32,460 nt of DNA from Oscillospiraceae bacterium. Its GTDB lineage: Bacteria > Bacillota > Clostridia > Oscillospirales > Acutalibacteraceae. Shown one piece after another: positions 15,385 to 22,306 of this stretch. The position numbers and the translations under genes are program-made. The notes beneath the pieces are model-generated. The model was not told the DNA's origin. It searched no databases and was given only the letters and a program-made list of their open reading frames with translations. Location: assembly GCA_015065805.1 (NCBI GenBank), contig SVPN01000022.1:1-32460 (forward strand). Reading direction: 5' to 3'. The number at the start of each line of letters is the position of its first letter. The first letter of the stretch is position 1.

Positions 15385-16769
15385 TGCGCCACCTCCTCGT
15401 CCGTTCCGCTCAGGCGCGCTTTGAGCAGATCGCGCACCGTTTCGGCAAATTGTACGGTGTACACATCGAACAGCACAAACGTGTTGTCGATCTCCTCGAG
15501 TTTTACGGCATCCGCGGTCGCGGCTTCCTCGCGCATCGTGACGATGCGCTCATCGGGAATTCCCGCCAACAGCAACCGCACGCGGAAATCCGCCGCACGC
15601 ACACCTGCCACGATGATCTGTTTGACACTGTCATCACACAGAAATTCAAAGTCCGCGTCATACAGCCACGCGATGTTTTCGGTGGAATGCTTGGCGTCAA
15701 AGTAATCCTCAATCAGCAGGATCACCGCCTTGTTGCCCTCGCTGCGGTGGATAAAGTCAAATGCGCGGGAGCAGGCGATGGGGTTCTGCCCCTTGGCAAG
15801 AAGCATCGTGACGGTTTTGCCGTTTTCCTCGATCTGCTCAAAGCGGGATTTGACGATCTGTTGCTTTTGGAGGGAGGATTCGATTTTCTCCGCCGACAAG
15901 CCGAGCTCACGAAGCAGAGTGACAGCGGCAAGCGTGTTGTACCAGTCGGTGATGTTGTCACCGAGCATACGGTAGTGCTCTTCTCCGTCGGGAGTCTGCA
16001 CGGTCAGGGTGCGTGTGGTGCTGTTGACAGCGGTGATCTCATACGACGGCACCAGTGAGCCGTAGGTGCAGACGGGGCAATGTGCGCGACCGATGTGATT
16101 GTAGCGCACAAAATCGTAGGTCAGCGTTTCGCCGCAGTGCGGACAGGTCACGATATCACACACGATGTTCTGCGGGTTTTGCCAGTCATCCTCGCGATGC
16201 GCGATGCCGAACGCCAGGCGTTCATTGGTCGGAGCAAGATGACTGCTGATCAGGTCATCCGCGTTGACGATGAGCCTGGTGGACGCGGGAATCGCCTGAT
16301 TGAGGATGTCCGAGATAAATTCCGAATGGGCATTGCGCTTGAAGGAGTCACGGAACAGGTTGGTGACCAGCAGATAATCGGGCTTGAGATATTTGAAGAT
16401 GTGGATGGCACTGCGCTCGTCGATCTCCAGCACGGCGATCTCCTGATGGATGCGTCCCGTCATCGAGCAGGCATTGAGGAATGTCGATACGATGCCGCCG
16501 CGCACATTGCCGCCGAAACGGTTGTTGAGCGGCTCCTTACCGCTTGCGGCGAGCAGATCATCCACCAGGTTGCACACGGTGGTTTTGCCGTTGGTGCCCG
16601 TGACGGCGATAATGGTTTTCGGTTTATCCACACGCCCTAAAAAATCGGGGCACAGCTTCATTGCCACCACTCCGGGAAGATGCGTGGCGTTGCGATGCAT
16701 CAGGCGAAGCACGGCTGTGATGGCCTTGGCGATCCACAGTGCTAAAAAGAAACGGATGCCTTTTTTCAT
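15381..16769 (-). CDS. murT: MurT-type Mur ligase (lipid II isoglutaminyl synthase subunit)
   Basis: A 462-residue ATP-dependent Mur ligase homologue, the ligase half of the MurT/GatD lipid II amidation complex. The N-terminal hydrophobic stretch FFLALWIAKAITAVLRL is normal for MurT. The P-loop is VTGTNGKTTVCN (about 56-67), followed by NRFGGNVRGGI and EIDERS. The Cys4 zinc ribbon is CPHCGETL and CPVCTYGS (about 205-235). The C-terminal MurT domain has FVLFDVYTVQFAETV near the end. The start at 16769 is the best ATG; an ATG five codons upstream would abut the AAAGG. A good sigma-A promoter precedes it. Confidence 0.9.
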   Translation of the reverse strand: MKKGIRFFLALWIAKAITAVLRLMHRNATHLPGVVAMKLCPDFLGRVDKPKTIIAVTGTNGKTTVCNLVDDLLAASGKEPLNNRFGGNVRGGIVSTFLNACSMTGRIHQEIAVLEIDERSAIHIFKYLKPDYLLVTNLFRDSFKRNAHSEFISDILNQAIPASTRLIVNADDLISSHLAPTNERLAFGIAHREDDWQNPQNIVCDIVTCPHCGETLTYDFVRYNHIGRAHCPVCTYGSLVPSYEITAVNSTTRTLTVQTPDGEEHYRMLGDNITDWYNTLAAVTLLRELGLSAEKIESSLQKQQIVKSRFEQIEENGKTVTMLLAKGQNPIACSRAFDFIHRSEGNKAVILLIEDYFDAKHSTENIAWLYDADFEFLCDDSVKQIIVAGVRAADFRVRLLLAGIPDERIVTMREEAATADAVKLEEIDNTFVLFDVYTVQFAETVRDLLKARLSGTDEEVAQ

Positions 16770-16812
16770 AAGAGTATCACACATCCTTTGCGGATATATT
16801 TATACAGATTAT

Positions 16813-16841
16813 AGTATACCACGCTTTCCCGCGCAAGTCAA
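16813..16841 (-). promoter_or_regulatory. Sigma-A promoter of murT-gatD
   Basis: Minus-strand TTGACT (16841-16836) and TATACT (16818-16813) have a 17-base spacer; a second overlapping TATAAT follows immediately. Confidence 0.85.
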
Positions 16842-16861
16842 CACGGATTGCTATGCGGAAA

Positions 16862-16898
16862 CGCCCGACAGCCGCGCCGAAAAGCAACGGGTGTCGGG
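16862..16898 (-). terminator. Probable weak terminator of the ATPase gene
   Basis: GCCCGACA (complement of 16891-16898) pairs with TGTCGGGC (complement of 16862-16869), with further inner GC pairing. It lies just after the ATPase stop, but only TTT follows, so efficiency is doubtful. Confidence 0.5.
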
Positions 16899-16906
16899 CT
16901 GCAGGA

Positions 16907-17992
16907 TCAGGTTCGGCTTTCGGCAATGCGCAGAATGCTGTTCGTTGTTTCATCCGCAAGGCGTTGCCACATATCCCAGTCCATAGCGGCGATATGCAAT
17001 GCTTCCATACGGTCGTGGTGGGCTTTGGCATCCTCGGAGCAACGGATCGCTTCGCGCAACATTTCCGAAGCGGCACGGCGGTTGAAGCGCAGCTGTTGCT
17101 TTTTGGTGCGAAGTGCATCGGTGTCTTGAAACCGCGAGGCGTGCAGACGGCGAAAGACAGGGAAATCCACCGTTTCGCGGCCGTTTGACGAGAGAAAGCC
17201 CACGCCGACAGACGGCACTAAAATGTGGGACGGCGTGTCGGGCAAAAGCGGGGAATAGCAGGTGATGATCTGTTGTCCCGCTTTGAGAAGTTGTTCGCGC
17301 AAGGCGGTCATAAACCGCACGTTCACAGCACCGTATTCATCTTCAATCACGTACAGCTTTGGGCAAAGCGCGCAGGCGGTGTCTTTGAGAAACACATACC
17401 CCTCGGGCGTGACGGCGGATAAAAACCGCCGCGTTTCCTTGCCGTTTGTCTGTTTTTTGCATTCTTTGTCTACCAAACGGGCGGCAACGGTGTCGATTTT
17501 GGCGTTGTTGACGGTTGCCTGTGCCAGCAGACGGTTGTTATCCAGCAGATTACCTGCCGATGCTAAAAAGCGACAGCAACGGGCGTGAGCGGCTGTGCAG
17601 GCATCTGCCGCCTCGAACCATTCGGCGGATTGCGAAAGGGCGATTTCCGCTCGTAAGCAACAACCGAAGGGGATCAGCTGTTCGCATTCGCCGTAAGCGT
17701 AGGGCTCCAGAATGTGCGGAGCGGTGGCATCTATCACACACAGCTTGATCTCAGGGCAGACAACGGCATCAAGCGAGGCGGGATCGGAAGAACAGCAGAG
17801 ACTTTCCGTTTCCAGACCGCGTGCGTTCAGCTCCTGCTGCACACGGCGCATAAAGGTGGCTTTGCCCGTTCCCGCACCGCTTTTGATCAGATACGCGACC
17901 CAGCCGTCGCGCGGATCGTATAAATCGGTCTTGTGAAACCCGACAAACCCGTTTTTGGTGTTGGCACCGAAAAAGAAACGAATGGCATCCAT
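16907..17992 (-). CDS. P-loop ATPase-like protein, PRK06851-type
   Basis: A 361-residue, probably cytoplasmic protein resembling Firmicutes hypothetical ATPases of the PRK06851 type, by the FFGANTKNGFVGFH start and overall plan; I am not certain of the family. The P-loop reads KSGAGTGKATFMRRV (about 37-51). The first Gly of the Walker A pattern is Ser and the usual Ser/Thr right after Lys is Ala, with Thr one place later. A second hydrophobic segment LYVIEDEYGAVNVRFM (about 218) looks like a Walker B strand. Many Cys residues are scattered through it. The start at 17992 follows GGGAGG. It has its own transcription unit, divergent from ilvA. Function unknown. Confidence 0.6.
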   Translation of the reverse strand: MDAIRFFFGANTKNGFVGFHKTDLYDPRDGWVAYLIKSGAGTGKATFMRRVQQELNARGLETESLCCSSDPASLDAVVCPEIKLCVIDATAPHILEPYAYGECEQLIPFGCCLRAEIALSQSAEWFEAADACTAAHARCCRFLASAGNLLDNNRLLAQATVNNAKIDTVAARLVDKECKKQTNGKETRRFLSAVTPEGYVFLKDTACALCPKLYVIEDEYGAVNVRFMTALREQLLKAGQQIITCYSPLLPDTPSHILVPSVGVGFLSSNGRETVDFPVFRRLHASRFQDTDALRTKKQQLRFNRRAASEMLREAIRCSEDAKAHHDRMEALHIAAMDWDMWQRLADETTNSILRIAESRT

Positions 17993-18032
17993 AATAAGAA
18001 CCTCCCGTAAAAACAGTCTTTATGCCACTCTA

Positions 18033-18064
18033 TGATGCAAAAAGCGGTTCGGTGATGCAAAAAA
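18033..18064. repeat. Two direct copies of TGATGCAAAAA
   Basis: TGATGCAAAAA occurs at 18033-18043 and again at 18053-18063, offset by 20 bases (about two helical turns), between the divergent ATPase and ilvA genes and just upstream of the ilvA -35 box. The arrangement fits a regulator binding site, but may be chance in an A-rich stretch. Confidence 0.5.
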
Positions 18065-18067
18065 CAC

Positions 18068-18096
18068 TTGACAAACCGAAAAAAAAGGACTATTCT
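18068..18096 (+). promoter_or_regulatory. Promoter of the T-box-ilvA-ridA transcript
   Basis: TTGACA (18068-18073) and TATTCT (18091-18096) have a 17-base spacer. A TATACT a few bases on is too far from the -35. Confidence 0.75.
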
Positions 18097-18123
18097 CTAT
18101 ACTATATTGTAAATGTATTGACA

Positions 18124-18337
18124 GGGACACCCGACCCGTCGCTTTTTTCAGAGAGCCGCTGTGTGGTGCGAAGCGGTAAAAGAACGGATCAATGGGTCAT
18201 CACCCTCGAACAGGCTTGCCGAACGGTTCGCTTTTAAGCAAGCTCGGTTGCCCCCCGTTAGCGGGGCACGCATTAAAGGATGCTGTATGGTGGTTTACAC
18301 ACGGGAAGTTGTCTCGTCCATATAGGACGGGACTTTT
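18124..18337 (+). promoter_or_regulatory. T-box riboswitch (probably isoleucine) upstream of ilvA
   Basis: Stem I can be drawn with the distal hairpin CCGCT/AGCGG (18156-18160, 18172-18176), an AGAGAG segment, CTTTT/AAAAG, CCGT/ACGG and ACCC/GGGT helices. The 3' strands of both internal loops contain ATC (18188-18190 and 18199-18201), an isoleucine codon. A later T-box-like core reads ATGGTGGTTTACACACGGG (18287-18305), a variant with extra bases between TGGT and the CACGG part. The terminator GTCTCGTCC/GGACGGGAC with T7 ends at 18340. The ribosome site follows at once. T-box identity is firm; the isoleucine reading is a hand-fold. Confidence 0.85.
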
Positions 18338-18356
18338 TTTAATGGAGGCGATATCG

Positions 18357-19553
18357 ATGCTGACACTGGATAAAATCTATCACGCAAAATATGTGCTCAA
18401 GGACGTGATCCGTCAGACGGATCTCATTTTTGCGCCGCAGATGAGTCGCGATTGCGAGGTGTATCTCAAAACGGAAAATCTGCAGATCACGGGCTCGTTC
18501 AAGGTGCGCGGATCGGCGTATAAAATCTCCCAGCTGAGCGCGGAGGAGAAGAAAAAGGGCGTGATCGCCTGCTCGGCAGGTAACCACGCGCAGGGCGTGG
18601 CGATGGCGGCGACCAAAAGCGGTATCCCGTCGCTTATCTGTCTGCCTGATGGTGCACCCATCTCCAAGGTGGAAGCGACCAAGCGCTACGGTGCTCAGGT
18701 GGAGCTTGTCAAGGGTGTTTATGATGACGCGTATGCGCGTGCGTTACAGCTGAAAGAAGAAAAGGGCTACGCGTTTATCCATCCGTTCGACGATGAGGAT
18801 GTCATCGCAGGTCAGGGTACGATCGGCTTAGAGATCCTCGAACAGCTCGATGATGTCGATGCCGTGATCGTGCCTGTCGGCGGCGGCGGTCTGATATCGG
18901 GTGTGGCGTATGCCATTAAGTGTCTCCGTCCCGAATGTAAGGTGTACGGCGTGCAGGCGGCGGGTGCCGCGTCGATGGTGCACGCGTTGCAGGAGGGGAA
19001 GCCCGATGCATTGCCTGCGGCTAAAACGATCGCCGACGGCATTGCTGTCAAGAAATCGGGCGAACTGACCTATCAGCTTTGCCGCGATTATGTTGATGAG
19101 GTCGTCACCGTGACCGATGATGAGGTCTCTTCTGCAATCCTGACGCTGATCGAACAGCAAAAGCTGATCGCCGAAGGCGCAGGTGCTGTCGCAGTGGCGG
19201 CGGTGCTGTTCAACAAGGTGCCTGTGGAGGGCAAAAAGGTTGTGTGCCTGGTGTCCGGCGGCAACATCGATGTGACCATCCTGTCCCGTGTGATCTCCCG
19301 CGGTTTGCTCAAAGCGGGACGCTCGGCGGATATCACGGTGGAGCTTGTCGATAAGCCCGGACAGCTGACAGCGGTGTCGGAGATCGTGGCGTCGGCGGGC
19401 GGCAACGTGGTGGCGGTGTATCACGACCGCGCAGATCTCGATACCGATATCACGGCGTGCTATCTGCGACTGGTGCTGGAGACCCGTGATCACGCTCACG
19501 TTGAGGAGATCAAATCGGCGCTGGCGGCGGCAGGCTACCGTCTGATCCAATAA
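18357..19553 (+). CDS. ilvA: Threonine ammonia-lyase (threonine deaminase)
   Basis: A 398-residue PLP enzyme converting threonine to 2-oxobutanoate, the first step of isoleucine synthesis. The PLP lysine lies in TGSFKVRGSAYK (Lys49), with the SAGNHAQGVA substrate loop and the VGGGGLISG phosphate-binding loop (about 180). A C-terminal ACT domain (about 325-398, ITVELVDKPGQLTAVSEIV) suggests allosteric control. It is shorter than E. coli IlvA and close to the single-ACT form. The start at 18357 follows GGAGG eight bases upstream; the longer open frame runs through the T-box and is rejected. The isoleucine-type T-box favours a biosynthetic role. Its stop overlaps the ridA ribosome site. Confidence 0.93.
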   Translation: MLTLDKIYHAKYVLKDVIRQTDLIFAPQMSRDCEVYLKTENLQITGSFKVRGSAYKISQLSAEEKKKGVIACSAGNHAQGVAMAATKSGIPSLICLPDGAPISKVEATKRYGAQVELVKGVYDDAYARALQLKEEKGYAFIHPFDDEDVIAGQGTIGLEILEQLDDVDAVIVPVGGGGLISGVAYAIKCLRPECKVYGVQAAGAASMVHALQEGKPDALPAAKTIADGIAVKKSGELTYQLCRDYVDEVVTVTDDEVSSAILTLIEQQKLIAEGAGAVAVAAVLFNKVPVEGKKVVCLVSGGNIDVTILSRVISRGLLKAGRSADITVELVDKPGQLTAVSEIVASAGGNVVAVYHDRADLDTDITACYLRLVLETRDHAHVEEIKSALAAAGYRLIQ

Positions 19554-19564
19554 GGAGGTTGTTT

Positions 19565-19945
19565 ATGATGTCAAAAACTGTGCACACCGATACCGCTCCT
19601 GCGGCGATCGGTCCGTATTCGCAAGCGGTGATCAGCGGCTCGCTGGTGTTCACCTCGGGGCAGATCGCTATCAATCCGCAAAGCGGTGAGGTGGAAGCGA
19701 CCGATATCGTTTCGCAGACCGAGCAGGTGATGAAGAATCTCGGCGAGGTCCTCAAAGCGGCAGGCTCGGATTATGCCAAGGCGGTCAAGACGACCTGCTT
19801 TTTGAAGGATATGGCGGATTTTGCCGCGTTCAACGAGATTTACGGCAAGTACTTTGTCGGCAAGCCCGCGCGTTCCTGCGTGGCCGCCGCGGCACTTCCC
19901 AAGGGCGTCCTGGTGGAAGTGGAAGTCATTGCAGAGATCGGATAA
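19565..19945 (+). CDS. ridA: RidA family enamine/imine deaminase
   Basis: A 126-residue cytoplasmic protein that hydrolyses reactive 2-aminoacrylate/enamine intermediates released by PLP dehydratases such as IlvA. It shows IGPYSQAV (about 15-22), FTSGQIAINPQSGE, the signature Arg in KPARSCVAAAALPKG (about 100-114) and the ending VEVEVIAEIG. Length is normal. The start at 19565 lies six bases after AGGAGG, which is part of the ilvA stop TAAGGAGG, so the two are coupled. The pairing with ilvA makes functional sense. No conventional terminator follows; the structured element begins 14 bases after the stop. Confidence 0.95.
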   Translation: MMSKTVHTDTAPAAIGPYSQAVISGSLVFTSGQIAINPQSGEVEATDIVSQTEQVMKNLGEVLKAAGSDYAKAVKTTCFLKDMADFAAFNEIYGKYFVGKPARSCVAAAALPKGVLVEVEVIAEIG

Positions 19946-19958
19946 AAAAGGCTTCCTT

Positions 19959-20233
19959 TAAGCTGACGGGAATCGAACCATTTACGGTTTTGCTCGTCGC
20001 TTGTATCCGTGCGGGTTTGCGCTCATTTTTGCAAGGCGTCAGCCTTGCGGCAAATTCGCACTTCCCCGCACAAATAAATCGACGGCAGAAACTCTCCGAC
20101 CTGCAAATAAGAAAATTTTCGTGTGAGAGGAAGCCGACAAAACGCAGACATACTCTCGTATTTCAAGTTTTGAGGCGATCTATCACACAAATTTTCATTT
20201 GCAGGCGTAAAGGGTTCGACTCCCGTCAGCTTA
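19959..20233. other. Y-shaped structured element closed by a 28-position inverted repeat
   Basis: Bases 19959-19986 pair with 20206-20233 over 28 positions with two mismatches (starting TAAGCTGACGGGAATCGAAC). Inside are two arms. Arm A (20009-20071) has outer GTGCGGG/CCCGCAC and a perfect tip GCAAGGC-GTCA-GCCTTGC. Arm B (20100-20205) has about 26 pairs with two 2-base bulges (CCTGCAAAT/ATTTGCAGG, GAAAATTT, GTGTGA), then CAAAAC/GTTTTG and ATAC/GTAT at the tip. The ends resemble tRNA T-arm sequence (GGGTTCGACTCCCGT) but no tRNA can be folded. It could be a structured ncRNA, a folded DNA recombination site, or a palindromic MITE. Strand is undetermined and no protein gene is visible in it. Confidence 0.75.
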
Positions 20234-20234
20234 T

Positions 20235-20264
20235 CGGGAGACTTCTCAAACAGAAGTCTCTCCG
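20235..20264 (+). other. Hairpin adjoining the Y-shaped element
   Basis: CGGGAGACTTC (20235-20245) pairs with GAAGTCTCTCCG (20253-20264) around a seven-base loop, with one bulged T. There is no T-run, so it is not a standard terminator. It lies two bases after the closing helix of the element and about 60 bases before the next gene. Confidence 0.65.
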
Positions 20265-20325
20265 GTGTATTCGCTGAGTGCAAGGGCGAACGGAAATCGC
20301 TGTTGAGGATCAGAAGGAGGCTTCT

Positions 20326-20787
20326 ATGAGATTCGTGATGTACATAATATGGCAATGCACATGGGGCTTTTTCCAATCACTGTTAGGATTTGTTGTGTTT
20401 TTGATGCACCGCAAGAATAAACACTTTTGGTATCACGGGGCATTTGTTACGGTTTGGAATTCAAAAACGAGCGTATCGTTGGGCTTATTTGTATTTGTTA
20501 CTGCCGAACCCTTTTTTGCTGAGAAATACAAAGCGCGAATCAGTGTGAAAGAGCTTTCAGATCAACTTCTGGTTCACGAATACGGACATACTGTTCAATC
20601 TCTCATATTAGGTCCGTTATATTTGCTTGTTATCGGAATACCTTCTGCATTGTGGGGCTTTTTCGGAGGGAGAAAGCGTAGGGATAAGCAGATTCCGTAC
20701 AGCGCTTTTTTTACTGAAAAATGGGCAAATACTCTCGGAGAATGGGTGACAGGTGAAAAATCCATTGGTGATTTGGTTTTAGAATAA
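20326..20787 (+). CDS. Small membrane protein with HEYGH metalloprotease-like motif
   Basis: A 153-residue protein I cannot name. It has an N-terminal hydrophobic stretch (about 1-28), a second around 45-60, the motif LLVHEYGHTVQSLILGPLYL (about 83-102) and another hydrophobic segment (GPLYLLVIGIPSALWGFFGG), then a polar tail. HExxH is the zinc-binding signature of gluzincin-type metalloproteases, so a membrane peptidase is possible, but the chain is short and a third zinc ligand is not obvious. The start at 20326 follows GGAGG. Its codon use is AT-richer than the neighbours and it sits beside the Y-shaped element, suggesting acquisition. A terminator follows. Confidence 0.7.
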   Translation: MRFVMYIIWQCTWGFFQSLLGFVVFLMHRKNKHFWYHGAFVTVWNSKTSVSLGLFVFVTAEPFFAEKYKARISVKELSDQLLVHEYGHTVQSLILGPLYLLVIGIPSALWGFFGGRKRRDKQIPYSAFFTEKWANTLGEWVTGEKSIGDLVLE

Positions 20788-20820
20788 AAAGGTACCGTAT
20801 TCCGATTGATTGTGAATAGT

Positions 20821-20858
20821 AAAACTCCGACAGATCGTAAAGTATCTGTCGGAGTTTT
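20821..20858. terminator. Convergent terminator between the HEYGH gene and the YwaF-like gene
   Basis: A perfect 15-bp stem AAAACTCCGACAGAT (20821-20835)/ATCTGTCGGAGTTTT (20844-20858) has an eight-base loop and T4 on either strand's 3' side. It can act in both directions. Confidence 0.85.
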
Positions 20859-20881
20859 GTCATCTTTATGAGAAGAAGCCC

Positions 20882-21616
20882 TTATCGGGAGGCTTTTTTG
20901 CGTATGGCTTTTACGGCATAGTAGATGCCGTACATAACACCGAATACGGCGGGGAGCAACACGGGGAAACCGAGCAGATGGTTGCCCCAGGCTTGCTTGA
21001 ACCAATACAAGGGATTGCCTTTATCGGCATCCATCAGGAACATAAAATTGGTGTCTAACAACACATTGATGCCGTAAACTGCCGCCGCCATCCCGATCAG
21101 TATAAGCAGGCAGTACGGCAATTGGCGGAGTGTCGGACGGATATCGCCGCCAATCGTGAGCATAAGCGGATAGGCGGCAAGCAGGATGTGCACGGTGAAG
21201 CTGTGGATATGCATCAGGCTTGTCGGCGGCAGCTCCGTCCACGTGGGGAACAGCAGGGCGGCAATCGCCGCGGGAATGCAGATAAGATACAGAAAATTAT
21301 CGATCAGCTTTGTCGGCTTGAACATATGAACAGCAATGAGAAGAATGTTGATGCTGCACAAATGAAAGGGCAAATACGAGACGCTTGCGTTACCGCCCAC
21401 AAGTAATGTAAACCACTTGAAGGCTTCGTCCAAAAGAATCAGTGTGCCGACCGTCAGGCGCAGTATACGCCGCACGCGGTTGCTTGCGCGGGTGTAAGCC
21501 GCGCAAAGCACGGCGGTCAGTGCAACCCCGAACAACAACCAGAGCAGATGAACAAGATCAAAATGCGAGAACCCCACGCCGTCGGGGATCGTGCCTACCG
21601 TGTCGAACCAATACAT
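20882..21616 (-). CDS. YwaF/TIGR02206-like multi-pass membrane protein
   Basis: A 244-residue protein with about six or seven hydrophobic segments spread over its whole length. It resembles the YwaF/TIGR02206 family, with FSHFDLVHLLWL near residue 20, SYLPFHLCSINILLIAVHMF around 80, SLMHIHSFTVHILL around 132 and a C-terminal GNHLLGFPVLLP. The ordered His and polar residues inside membrane segments are typical of the family, whose biochemical role is not established. The C-terminus is basic (IRKKASR). The start at 21616 follows GAGGTG. It is divergent from the flavin reductase gene, with adjacent promoters. Confidence 0.8.
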   Translation of the reverse strand: MYWFDTVGTIPDGVGFSHFDLVHLLWLLFGVALTAVLCAAYTRASNRVRRILRLTVGTLILLDEAFKWFTLLVGGNASVSYLPFHLCSINILLIAVHMFKPTKLIDNFLYLICIPAAIAALLFPTWTELPPTSLMHIHSFTVHILLAAYPLMLTIGGDIRPTLRQLPYCLLILIGMAAAVYGINVLLDTNFMFLMDADKGNPLYWFKQAWGNHLLGFPVLLPAVFGVMYGIYYAVKAIRKKASR

Positions 21617-21636
21617 TGTATGTCACCTCGGCAGTA

Positions 21637-21665
21637 ATTTTACACGCAATAATAGAATTTGTCAA
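21637..21665 (-). promoter_or_regulatory. Promoter of the YwaF-like gene
   Basis: Minus-strand consensus TTGACA (21665-21660) and TAAAAT (21642-21637) have a 17-base spacer. Confidence 0.8.
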
Positions 21666-21673
21666 TCGGCATA

Positions 21674-21702
21674 TTGGCATAGGGATCGTTTTGTGGTATA
21701 GT
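21674..21702 (+). promoter_or_regulatory. Promoter of the flavin reductase-like gene
   Basis: TTGGCA (21674-21679) and TATAGT (21697-21702) have a 17-base spacer. Only eight bases separate it from the divergent promoter. Confidence 0.8.
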
Positions 21703-21730
21703 ATATATAAAGGAAAGGAGTGTATTGAGT

Positions 21731-22234
21731 ATGAACGGTTTTCACGAAATTACACCTGCTGAGATGGGGTCGGATGTGTTCACCCGCATCGGCAAGCAGT
21801 GGATGCTGATCGGTGCCGGCAGGGAAGGGGATCACAATATGATGACCGCCAGCTGGGGCGGTCTGGGGGTGCTGTGGAATACGCCTGTCAGCACCGTATA
21901 TATCCGTCCGTCGCGCTATACGATGGAGTTTACGGAGCGTGAGGATTACTACGCCCTTTGTTTCTTCGGCGAGGAATATCGCGATGCCCTGACTTTTTGC
22001 GGGCGACATTCGGGGCGGGACGGTGACAAATGTGAGCAGACGGGGCTGACACCGTGCTTTGACCGTCAAGCACCTTATTTTAAAGAAGCAGAGCTGGTGC
22101 TTATCTGCCGCAAGCTGTATGCGCAGGATATGGACCCTGCGTTGTTTTTGGATGAATCCATCGAAAACCATTATCACGGATCCGATTACCACCGCGTGTA
22201 TATCGGCGAGATCGTGACAGTGTTAAAAAAATAG
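21731..22234 (+). CDS. Flavin reductase-like (FMN-binding split barrel) protein
   Basis: A 167-residue probable cytoplasmic flavoprotein. The split-barrel pattern is seen in LIGAGREGDHNMMTASWGGL (about 27-46), VYIRPSRYTMEF (about 57-68) and YYALCFFGEEYRDAL (about 74-88), the usual FMN-contacting stretches of flavin reductase-domain proteins in Clostridia. The partner and electron acceptor are unknown. The start at 21731 is an ATG ten bases after AAAGGAG; an in-frame TTG two codons earlier is too close. It has its own promoter and terminator. Confidence 0.88.
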   Translation: MNGFHEITPAEMGSDVFTRIGKQWMLIGAGREGDHNMMTASWGGLGVLWNTPVSTVYIRPSRYTMEFTEREDYYALCFFGEEYRDALTFCGRHSGRDGDKCEQTGLTPCFDRQAPYFKEAELVLICRKLYAQDMDPALFLDESIENHYHGSDYHRVYIGEIVTVLKK

Positions 22235-22239
22235 TCCGA

Positions 22240-22283
22240 AAAGAGCCCGATCAAATCTTGCGATTTGATCGGGCTCTTTTTTT
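22240..22283. terminator. Strong bidirectional terminator
   Basis: A perfect 18-bp stem AAGAGCCCGATCAAATC.. with its complement around a TTGC loop is followed by T7 on the plus strand; the minus strand also has T-rich sequence. It serves the flavin reductase gene and the dockerin-CotH gene ending at 22307. Confidence 0.9.
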
Positions 22284-22306
22284 ACATGTATAGGATTGGG
22301 AGAATA

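Noticed and set aside
19961-20235. tRNA gene(s) suggested by GGTTCGATTCCCGTCAGC on the minus strand and GGGTTCGACTCCCGT on the plus strand
   Set aside because: Neither copy has a consistent T-stem, anticodon arm and acceptor pairing at tRNA distances; the two copies instead pair with each other as the closing helix of the Y element.
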